From contig JAMPXQ010000087.1 in NCBI GenBank assembly GCA_023701075.1, positions 1 to 6,162 of the forward strand: a DNA stretch of 6,162 nucleotides, read 5' to 3'. This DNA comes from Candidatus Woesearchaeota archaeon (lineage in GTDB: Archaea; Nanobdellota; Nanobdellia; Woesearchaeales; GW2011-AR15). Under the pieces are notes generated by a model, which saw nothing but the letters and a program-made list of their open reading frames with translations, was not told where the DNA came from and did not search any database. Positions within the stretch are counted from its first letter, which is position 1, and every line of letters starts with the position of its first letter. Below, in pieces: positions 1 through 4,909 of the stretch. The position numbers and the translations under genes are program-made.

Positions 1-1196
1 ATTTCAGCTATCTGGAATGTCCTTCTTTTCCCAGTCCTTCTGTTCCTATGCTGAACGACTATCAGGCCAAGGGATGATAGCAGCTGCTTAGGCAGGTTTA
101 TTGGCGGGTTTGTGAGTCTTGCAACAGCTTCATGGACATTGCTTGCGTGAAAAGTGCTGTAGACTGAATGCCCTGTATGCATGGCTTCAAACATCACTTC
201 AAGTTCCTTCTCTTTTCTTACTTCTCCTACAATTATCCTATCAGGTCTCATCCTCAAAGTGTTTATCATGCAGTCAAGCATCGTTATTTCTCCCTTTCCT
301 TCTGGATTTGGAAGTTTTGATTGCATAGGCACCCAATGCAGTGTATCAGGAAGCTTCAGTTCTCTGGTATCTTCGATGGATATGATCCTTTGGTTTGGAG
401 GGAAGAAATTTGCAAGGACGTTCATGAAAGATGTCTTTCCTGAACCGGTTCCTCCTACAATGAGTATGGAAAGCTCATACTGTATTGCCTGCCATATGAG
501 TGCAGCAGAAGTATAATCTACTGTCTTGTTCTTCAAAAAAGAGGTTATGCTCCAAGGGGTCTTGGCGAATTTTCTGATAGTGAGCGTGTTCCCTCTTGTA
601 GTCACAGGAGATAATGTCGCGTTCACCCTATCCCCTGTCTCGAGGCTTGCATCAAGGAGAGGTTGAAGAAGGCTGATCCCTTTGTCGACTTTCCTTCCTA
701 TCTGTGTTGCGAAATGCCTGATCTTGTTCTCGTCATCATAGCTTATGTTTGTCTTGAGCCACCCGTATTTCCTATGGTACACCCATACATTGATGTTGGC
801 TCCGTTGATGACAATCTCTTCGAGTTCAGGATCCTGGAGAAGGAATTCAAGTTCTGCAAGACCAAGGCTAGTGATAAGGACATAGCTGGTGATCATGTCG
901 ATTGTATCTGTATCTACACCTGAGAATTGGCTCTTGACGACCTCTTTGAGCTTCTGCTTGAACTGCTCTTTTATCTCTTTCTCTCCTTCCTTCCCTTTTT
1001 TTGCAGAAAGGTTGAAGCTCAGGTTGGTGATTATGTCCTCTCTTATTCTTTCAATGATTCTTTTTGTATCATCAGTTATGTTGAGTAAAGAAAGGTGATA
1101 GAAAGGCACCGCATACCCTTTCTGGCTGTAGATATGGATCTGTAATGGAATAGTCTCAGCTGTTATTGTATAAGAATCAATAGCCTTAGTTTCCAA
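1..1196 (-). CDS. Type II/IV secretion system ATPase (archaeal pilus/archaellum-type, GspE/VirB11/TadA superfamily), C-terminus cut by window edge
   Basis: Read from the reverse strand, 398 codons are open without a stop, running off position 1. The family is the hexameric ATPase that powers assembly of type IV pili, archaella or related secretion machines at the cytoplasmic face of the membrane. Visible landmarks: an N-terminal domain (about 1-110) with a charged helical stretch near 70-90; the motif LEEIVINGANINVWV typical of the N2 domain; Walker A GGTGSGKTS at 248-256; Asp box IEDTREL at 274-280; Walker B-like RIIVGEVR at 320-327 with Glu325; and His box STFHAS at 347-352. The sequence stops shortly after LIVVQHRNRR, so perhaps 80-120 residues are missing. 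The start is TTG at 1196-1194: an in-frame TAA lies just upstream, no ATG occurs before residue 100, and GAGGGGG sits 4 nt before the TTG. It follows the prenyltransferase gene by 41 nt. Whether it serves pili, archaella or secretion cannot be told, as partner genes lie outside. Confidence 0.93.
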   Translation of the reverse strand, partial: METKAIDSYTITAETIPLQIHIYSQKGYAVPFYHLSLLNITDDTKRIIERIREDIITNLSFNLSAKKGKEGEKEIKEQFKQKLKEVVKSQFSGVDTDTIDMITSYVLITSLGLAELEFLLQDPELEEIVINGANINVWVYHRKYGWLKTNISYDDENKIRHFATQIGRKVDKGISLLQPLLDASLETGDRVNATLSPVTTRGNTLTIRKFAKTPWSITSFLKNKTVDYTSAALIWQAIQYELSILIVGGTGSGKTSFMNVLANFFPPNQRIISIEDTRELKLPDTLHWVPMQSKLPNPEGKGEITMLDCMINTLRMRPDRIIVGEVRKEKELEVMFEAMHTGHSVYSTFHASNVHEAVARLTNPPINLPKQLLSSLGLIVVQHRNRRTGKRRTFQIAE

Positions 1197-1200
1197 TTTT

Positions 1201-1227
1201 CCCCCTCTTTTTTGAATGATTTATATC
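1201..1227 (-). promoter_or_regulatory. Candidate TATA box and ribosome binding site for the secretion ATPase
   Basis: On the reverse strand GATATAAAT (1227-1219) resembles an archaeal TATA box, and GAGGGGG (1207-1201) is a Shine-Dalgarno-like run 4 nt before the TTG start. The TATA centre lies about 26 nt before the TTG, so a transcript from it would be nearly leaderless and would not contain the Shine-Dalgarno run. The two signals would therefore serve different transcripts: read-through from the upstream genes using the ribosome binding site, and a possible local leaderless one. Seen in sequence; function is inferred. Confidence 0.4.
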
Positions 1228-1237
1228 AAAGGCCTTA

Positions 1238-2047
1238 TTAAATGTTTCTGATAAAATGTATCAGAGCCATGAGAATCCCTAAGACGAAGATGATTTTTGC
1301 AGATATCTCTGAAAATTTTTCATTTGGATAGAAAAATGTGGTTGATATGAATGATGCGCTGATTAATAGGAAGATATTGATTTCTGGTGAATAGTTTCCA
1401 AAGAAGTATGCTGCTAAGAAGCATGCCAAGGAGAATGCTACGGCCGCTCTCTTCCCAAAAGCAGTAGAGAAGGTTTTTTGTCCTGCAAGTTTATCCGGGA
1501 CGTGATCTGCGATTGTAGTATATGCATGCATCCCCATGAAGCATGCTGCTGCAACATATATCTTAGGTTCGCTAGGATAAGAGAAGCTGAAGCTATGCCC
1601 GATAAGAAAGGCTGAGAGGGCCATCATCCCATTTGATATGGAATCAAATGGCGGAAATTCCTTGAAGCGTAATGGTGGAGATGAATAGAAATAGACAAGA
1701 AAAAGGAGCGATGCTGAAGCGAAGATATTGAAGACATTGAAGGTAGATAAAGATGCTATGATGAAGATGACAATGCATATATGGACCAGGAAGACAACAT
1801 CTTTATGGTCTTTTTTATCCAGCAGGAATGTTTTTCTGTTGTTCTTTTTGTCTGTAGAATAATCATGCACATCATTTATCCCAAAAGTGATGAATGCGAG
1901 CGGAAAAGACATCATCAGCATCTGAAAGAATGCAGTGTAAGAAAACTGTGCGCCTGAGTAGAAAAATCCGGCAAGGAATGCAATTACACTGACAGGCCAA
2001 AAAACAGGCCTGCTCAGCCTTATTAGTTTAATTATGCCTAAGCTCAT
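1238..2047 (-). CDS. UbiA-family membrane prenyltransferase, resembling the lycopene elongase (LyeJ/CrtEb) branch
   Basis: 269 residues, almost wholly membrane helices, the usual length for UbiA enzymes. These transfer an isoprenoid chain from its diphosphate to an acceptor inside the membrane, using Mg2+ held by two Asp-rich motifs. Both are intact: NDVHDYSTD at 58-66 (the NDxxDxxxD signature) and DHVPDKLAGQKT at 181-192 (DxxxD with the following G..T). The segments SPPLRFKEFPPFDSISNG (123-140) and MGMHAYTTIAD (171-181) recall, from memory, the lycopene elongase/hydratase branch of haloarchaea and actinobacteria rather than digeranylgeranylglyceryl phosphate synthase or the menaquinone/ubiquinone enzymes. 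The acceptor cannot be proved from sequence and no carotenoid gene lies nearby; another lipid or quinone acceptor is possible. The ATG overlaps the stop of the upstream transporter gene as ATGA, which indicates translational coupling. Confidence 0.9.
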   Translation of the reverse strand: MSLGIIKLIRLSRPVFWPVSVIAFLAGFFYSGAQFSYTAFFQMLMMSFPLAFITFGINDVHDYSTDKKNNRKTFLLDKKDHKDVVFLVHICIVIFIIASLSTFNVFNIFASASLLFLVYFYSSPPLRFKEFPPFDSISNGMMALSAFLIGHSFSFSYPSEPKIYVAAACFMGMHAYTTIADHVPDKLAGQKTFSTAFGKRAAVAFSLACFLAAYFFGNYSPEINIFLLISASFISTTFFYPNEKFSEISAKIIFVLGILMALIHFIRNI

Positions 2048-2961
2048 ATTAAGAATAGAGTAACAATTAGTGGAATATAAATTAATGCAAATAAAGTGCT
2101 CAAGAATACTGCAGTGGCTGCCTTTTCTGGATGCGTTCTAAGTTCAGTGGCATATGCAACAGTGTTTGCAGCGAGCGGGACGATTGAAAGCAGTATCATG
2201 GATTTGTAGATCTCCAAGGAATACCACGCGAAATAAGCTTTATCTATTGATATGATGCTTAGGACAAGAAGCGGCCATATGATGAATTTAGCGAAGAACG
2301 CAGTCATTGTGAATTTTAGGTCTATCCTGAAATTTTTGATTTCAGATATTGCAAGCCCTATTAGCATCATCCCTAGTAAAGAATATGCGCCCTTCACATT
2401 GATGATTGAATCCAGGTATATCTGTGCAGGCATCACTTGTAAAAAATTCAGGAATAGTCCGATAAAAAAGGTATAGATCGATGGCAACCTGGCCAGTTTT
2501 TTTAGGCTTTCCTTGAGAGTATGATTGCCCTTTGCGACAATATAGAATCCGACAGTGTTTTCATAGAATATGAAGCCGAGCAGTATGAGTACAATTATCG
2601 GCATATATTCATTGCCTAGTATTGCTAATGCGACAGGAAGGCCGAAATATCCCGTGTTTCCCGTGCCTGACGTGAAAGCGAGTATGTTTTTCTCAGTTCC
2701 ATTCCACAAGTGCTTTCCTATGTATAAAAAGACAATAGCCATGATGGTGCATAGTGCAAAAAAAAGCAGCGGAAGTGATAGATAGCTTATATCAAGGCTG
2801 GTTGTAAGTGCGCCGTTGAAGACGATGATTGGTGCTCTTAGATAGATGAGTATTGATGCTATGGTCTCTTTTTTCGAATGTAATAGCCTTCCTGCCAGGT
2901 ATCCGAAGAAGATGAACAGATAAAAGGGGAGCAGCCTGAGGAAAAAATCTCCAAGAATCAT
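2044..2961 (-). CDS. AEC-family (auxin efflux carrier-like) membrane transporter
   Basis: 305 residues with about ten hydrophobic helices, the typical size for AEC proteins, which adopt a two-times-five-helix inverted-repeat fold and export or exchange organic anions or other small solutes. The hallmark Gly/Asn region SGTGNTGYFGLP is at 98-109 (family motif GNxGxxGLP, in the helix that crosses over at the substrate site). The second half carries PLAANTVAYATELR at 262-275 and a late FLSTLFAL, as in other family members. The substrate cannot be deduced. It is the first gene of the minus-strand cluster and overlaps the UbiA gene by 4 nt. The ATG at 2961 has no Shine-Dalgarno sequence in front of it, but a TATA-like box is centred about 26 nt upstream, which fits a leaderless mRNA starting at or next to the ATG. 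Confidence 0.88.
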   Translation of the reverse strand: MILGDFFLRLLPFYLFIFFGYLAGRLLHSKKETIASILIYLRAPIIVFNGALTTSLDISYLSLPLLFFALCTIMAIVFLYIGKHLWNGTEKNILAFTSGTGNTGYFGLPVALAILGNEYMPIIVLILLGFIFYENTVGFYIVAKGNHTLKESLKKLARLPSIYTFFIGLFLNFLQVMPAQIYLDSIINVKGAYSLLGMMLIGLAISEIKNFRIDLKFTMTAFFAKFIIWPLLVLSIISIDKAYFAWYSLEIYKSMILLSIVPLAANTVAYATELRTHPEKAATAVFLSTLFALIYIPLIVTLFLI

Positions 2962-2982
2962 AGGATTAGGTTAGTTTTGTCA

Positions 2983-2999
2983 TTTAAAAATCTTTCTCG
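2983..2999 (-). promoter_or_regulatory. Promoter of the transporter-prenyltransferase cluster (leaderless type)
   Basis: On the reverse strand a purine-rich BRE-like stretch (CGAGAAAGA) is followed by TTTTTAAAT. The box is centred about 26 nt before the transporter ATG at 2961, the usual archaeal TATA-to-start distance, so transcription would begin at the start codon. There is no ribosome binding site between them. Confidence 0.55.
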
Positions 3000-3023
3000 A
3001 TATCTCGACTATCATGACTCATG
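2995..3023. promoter_or_regulatory. Short repeats between the two divergent TATA boxes, possible operator
   Basis: Between the minus-strand TATA box (2983-2990) and the plus-strand TATA box (3031-3038) lie a direct repeat TCTCGA at 2995-3000 and 3003-3008, and the near-palindrome CATGACTCATG at 3013-3023 (one central base asymmetric). This is where a regulator could act on both promoters. No known regulator is matched; both motifs are short enough to arise by chance. Confidence 0.25.
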
Positions 3024-3029
3024 CACAAG

Positions 3030-3039
3030 CTTTATAAAT
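3030..3039 (+). promoter_or_regulatory. Strong archaeal TATA box driving the intergenic transcript
   Basis: CTTTATAAAT matches the archaeal TATA consensus closely, preceded by ACAAG as a plausible BRE. A transcript would start about 26 nt after its centre, near 3060. That is exactly where a long series of complementary segments begins (first stem from 3063), and over 300 nt before dnaG. This agreement is the main reason to think an RNA is made from here. Confidence 0.55.
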
Positions 3040-3059
3040 CCTGATATTGTTCCTAAGTC

Positions 3060-3210
3060 AAGTTATGTAAATGGGTCCTCATACGAGTTCCTCGTCAAGA
3101 GGTAATCTATGAGTCTGAGACACTCTTACATAATACAGCCCGTCACGAGAGTACCTCAGGGAGTCACGCTAAAAGCAAGCTGTGAACTGAGGAGTTAGTG
3201 TTTTCGGGCG
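3060..3210 (+). ncRNA. Candidate structured RNA (unknown family) or start of a long structured dnaG leader
   Basis: No protein-coding frame is visible, but nested complementary segments follow the predicted transcript start. First domain: TTATGTAA (3063-3070) pairs with TTACATAA (3126-3133); inside it CTCATA (3078-3083) pairs with TATGAG (3108-3113), capped by CCTC/GAGG (3090-3093/3099-3102) with a 5-nt loop. Second domain: GCCCG (3138-3142) pairs with CGGGC (3205-3209), enclosing CCTCAG/CTGAGG (3154-3159/3187-3192) and TCAC/GTGA (3164-3167/3182-3185), closed by GCT/AGC. I looked for RNase P P4 signatures, the SRP helix 8 motif, tRNA arms and rRNA motifs and found none. The 3' end is unclear because no T-tract follows 3210; the RNA may run on through further stems up to dnaG. 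Pairings were found by eye, without energy calculation, so the boundaries are provisional. Confidence 0.4.
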
Positions 3211-3222
3211 ACAAAACCATAA

Positions 3223-3278
3223 AGAACAAGCAATCACGATCCTTTCATCACAAAATGTAAGCGGGTATTGCTTGTTCT
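3223..3278. repeat. Perfect 12-bp inverted repeat
   Basis: AGAACAAGCAAT at 3223-3234 is the exact reverse complement of ATTGCTTGTTCT at 3267-3278, with a 32-nt loop. Inside the loop a weaker stem, CTTTCAT/ATGTAAG with one mismatch (3242-3248/3255-3261), can form. The right arm is followed after one base by ACA (3280-3282). It may be a further domain of the candidate RNA or a DNA-level element; it lacks a T-tract, so it is not an obvious terminator. Confidence 0.7.
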
Positions 3279-3279
3279 G

Positions 3280-3360
3280 ACAGCATAAGATCACGTTCAT
3301 AAAACATCACGTTCATACATATCGCCCAGAGTATATATCAGGACTATTTTCTTATGCTGT
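3280..3360. repeat. Perfect 11-bp inverted repeat flanking the dnaG promoter
   Basis: ACAGCATAAGA at 3280-3290 is the exact reverse complement of TCTTATGCTGT at 3350-3360. The arms enclose 59 nt holding a direct repeat and the dnaG TATA box, and the right arm ends at the predicted dnaG transcription start, just before the ribosome binding site. In RNA from the upstream promoter it could fold as a stem next to the dnaG translation start; in DNA it could bind a regulator at two sites. Also compatible with small terminal inverted repeats, though no target duplication was seen. Confidence 0.65.
3289..3320. repeat. Two tandem 16-bp units, ATCACGTTCATA core, upstream of the dnaG TATA box
   Basis: ATCACGTTCATA occurs at 3290-3301 and again, identical, at 3306-3317, giving a 16-bp period. 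The pair ends about 10 bp before the dnaG TATA box, a position suited to an activator or repressor. Related TCACG pentamers also occur at 3143, 3164 and 3234 in the region upstream. Confidence 0.6.
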
Positions 3361-3372
3361 AAACTGAGGAGG
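3331..3372 (+). promoter_or_regulatory. dnaG promoter and ribosome binding site
   Basis: GTATATAT (3331-3338) is a good TATA box, placing a transcript start near 3361. GAGGAGG (3366-3372) is a strong Shine-Dalgarno sequence 10 nt before the ATG at 3383, so this short leader would keep the ribosome binding site. A longer dnaG transcript from the TATA box at 3030 is also possible. Confidence 0.6.
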
Positions 3373-3382
3373 AAAGATAAAA

Positions 3383-4621
3383 ATGGGAAAAATAAGCCCG
3401 GTTTCAGCTAAATATATCATCCATGCAGGGATAAGCATTGAAGGAGTAGTGGATAGGCCAGACGTCATAGGTGCCATTTTCGGCCAGACAGAAGGGCTTC
3501 TTGGTGCAGACCTAGAACTAAGAGAGCTTCAGAGAAGCGGAAGGATCGGAAGGATAGAAGTAGAATCCGAGACAAAAGGAGGAAAGACAAAAGGACTAAT
3601 CACAATCCCTTCAAGCCTTGATAAGGCAGAGACTGCCATTGTCGGGGCTGCTCTGGAGATAATCCAAAGGATAGGGCCTTGCAACGCAAAGATTGAAGTA
3701 GAGAAGATTGAAGACATCAGGATCTCGAAGAGGAATCAGGTCATCGAGAGGGCAAAGCACCTTCTCAAGCAGATGATGGAGACAACGCTTCCGGATTCGC
3801 AGGAGCTCAGCGATGAAGTCGCCTATTCTGTGAGGGTCATGGAGATCCAGGAATATGGTAAAGGCAGGCTTCCGGCAGGTCCGCAGGTGGATGAGAGCGA
3901 AGAGGTCATAGTAGTCGAAGGAAGAGCAGACGTCATAAACCTATTGAAGCACGGTTTCAAGAATGTCATTGCTCTCAATGGGACATCTGTCCCTGAAGAG
4001 ATAAAAGAGCTGGGCATGAGAAAGGTCTTGACTGCATTTGTCGATGGAGACAGAGGCGGAAACCTCATAATCCAAGAGCTTATGGAAGTCACAGAGATAG
4101 ACTTTGTCGCAAAAGCACCTGATGGAAAAGAAGTCGAGGAATTGACCAAGAAAGAGATCCATAAGGCGCTGAGGGCAAAGATTGCTGCTGAACAGACAAA
4201 GATGGAAGTGCAGGATAGGAAACAGCCGGAAAGACAGATAGAGAGGCCTTCAGAGAAGATGGCTGAAAAGAACATCAAAAAGCCTCAGCCTCCAGTCAAG
4301 GAAGAGAAGACAGCTGCTCCTAAGCCTGTCTCAGATTCAGAGAAAGAATCATTCAGCGAGATGCTTGAGGATTTGATTGGGACAAGAGGAGCATATATCC
4401 TGGATAATCAGTTGAATATCCTGGGAAAAGTGCCTATCTCAGAGCTTCAGAGCACACTAAAATCACTGAATAACGTCCATGCTGTGATCTTTGATGGCAT
4501 AATAGATAAGGATATACTAGAGGCTGCAGAGAAAGCCAATGTATCATATCTTGTCGCCATGGATAACAAGGTCAAGAGCAAGACATCAAAAGTGCTTCAG
4601 ATGACTGTAGACGACTTCTAA
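3383..4621 (+). CDS. dnaG: Archaeal DnaG primase-like protein (Toprim domain)
   Basis: 412 residues, normal for archaeal DnaG, a Toprim protein reported to have primer-synthesis activity in some archaea and to associate with the RNA exosome core, where it aids binding of poly(A)-rich RNA. Layout: conserved N-terminal region 1-165 (starting with SPVSAKYIIHA, then DRPDVIGAIFGQTEGLLG); Toprim domain about 172-250 with catalytic Glu179 in VVEGRADV and the metal-binding DGDRGG at 221-226; a charged Lys/Glu/Pro-rich linker about 273-322, the usual variable part; and the C-terminal domain 323-412 with LIGTRGAYILD and AVIFDGIID. No bacterial-type zinc finger is present. All expected catalytic residues are intact. 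The ATG has a strong GAGGAGG ribosome binding site 10 nt upstream. It stands alone on its strand: divergent from the transporter cluster and convergent with the DUF1653 gene. Confidence 0.97.
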   Translation: MGKISPVSAKYIIHAGISIEGVVDRPDVIGAIFGQTEGLLGADLELRELQRSGRIGRIEVESETKGGKTKGLITIPSSLDKAETAIVGAALEIIQRIGPCNAKIEVEKIEDIRISKRNQVIERAKHLLKQMMETTLPDSQELSDEVAYSVRVMEIQEYGKGRLPAGPQVDESEEVIVVEGRADVINLLKHGFKNVIALNGTSVPEEIKELGMRKVLTAFVDGDRGGNLIIQELMEVTEIDFVAKAPDGKEVEELTKKEIHKALRAKIAAEQTKMEVQDRKQPERQIERPSEKMAEKNIKKPQPPVKEEKTAAPKPVSDSEKESFSEMLEDLIGTRGAYILDNQLNILGKVPISELQSTLKSLNNVHAVIFDGIIDKDILEAAEKANVSYLVAMDNKVKSKTSKVLQMTVDDF

Positions 4622-4644
4622 ATTGTTTATTTTTATTATAATTA
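4622..4644 (+). terminator. T-rich intrinsic terminator after dnaG
   Basis: Directly after the dnaG stop codon the plus strand reads T-rich, including TTTATTTTTATT with a run of five T (4630-4634) and no hairpin, as in archaeal U-tract terminators. It fills the whole 23-nt gap to the convergent DUF1653 gene. The reverse strand here is A-rich and gives no equally good terminator for that gene. Confidence 0.5.
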
Positions 4645-4878
4645 TTATCTAATATTATCATCCACTATCAGTCTGAATCTAGGGACTTCTTTTCCTTCAT
4701 GTATGACATTTTCAAAGAACATCTTCTTCGGCCTTGCCCAAATAGCATCCTTTCCGAATTCTTTTGATTCATAGAGTGCCTTATATAAGACAAGTTCTTC
4801 AAGGGTTTCGCTATGCCTAGCCATGCCTAGGAGTTCATATTTTTTCCCTTTGAAATGCTGATAGATGCCAAGTTCCAT
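4645..4878 (-). CDS. DUF1653 domain protein
   Basis: 77 residues forming essentially one DUF1653 domain, whose function is unknown. The family pattern is visible from start to end: GIYQHFKGKKYELLGMARHS (4-23), ETLEELVLYKALYES, then IWARPKKMFFENV and VPRFRLI near the C-terminus. The domain is small, rich in aromatics and probably a beta-barrel-like fold in the cytoplasm; no catalytic residue is known. It is 31 nt downstream of the isomerase gene on the same strand, so co-transcription is likely, but the functional link is unclear because DUF1653 genes occur in many contexts. The ATG has no Shine-Dalgarno sequence; the spacer in front is pyrimidine-rich in the mRNA sense. Confidence 0.92.
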   Translation of the reverse strand: MELGIYQHFKGKKYELLGMARHSETLEELVLYKALYESKEFGKDAIWARPKKMFFENVIHEGKEVPRFRLIVDDNIR

Positions 4879-4880
4879 GA

Positions 4881-4906
4881 AAGATAAGATAAGAAGATAA
4901 GATAAA
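4881..4906. repeat. 13-bp tandem duplication (GATAA units) between the isomerase and DUF1653 genes
   Basis: AAGATAAGATAAG (4881-4893) is followed directly by AAGATAAGATAAA (4894-4906), identical in 12 of 13 bases, each holding two GATAA units. In the mRNA sense this is four UUAUC units, following a run of six T at 4909-4904. It may act as a U-rich terminator for the isomerase gene, as a weak leaderless promoter for DUF1653 (T-rich box about 27 nt before the ATG), or simply be replication slippage. Confidence 0.6.
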
Positions 4907-4909
4907 AAA

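Noticed and set aside
181..1098. Plus-strand open frames over the left part of the window
   Set aside because: They are antisense to a continuous 398-codon frame with Walker A, Walker B, Asp and His boxes of a secretion ATPase.
3071..3112. A 13-codon frame (MGPHTSSSRGNL) just after the predicted RNA start, a possible leader peptide
   Set aside because: No ribosome binding site, very short, and its sequence is already accounted for by the first stem. A frame of this length is expected by chance.
3143..3311. Five TCACG pentamers as a CRISPR-like or regular repeat array
   Set aside because: Spacing is irregular and the repeat is only 5 bp except for the one pair of 12-mers, so there is no array.
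3060..3382. RNase P RNA, SRP RNA, rRNA or tRNA in the intergenic region
   Set aside because: No GAGGAAAGUC/ACAGAA pair, no SRP helix 8 GGAAGG..AGCA motif, and no tRNA arms with a T-loop. GCCCGTCACG at 3138 recalls the end of 16S rRNA, but the surrounding bases do not match.
3529..4278. Minus-strand open frames inside dnaG, up to 151 codons
   Set aside because: They are Ser/Phe-rich shadows of a fully supported DnaG coding sequence, with no family resemblance or start signals.
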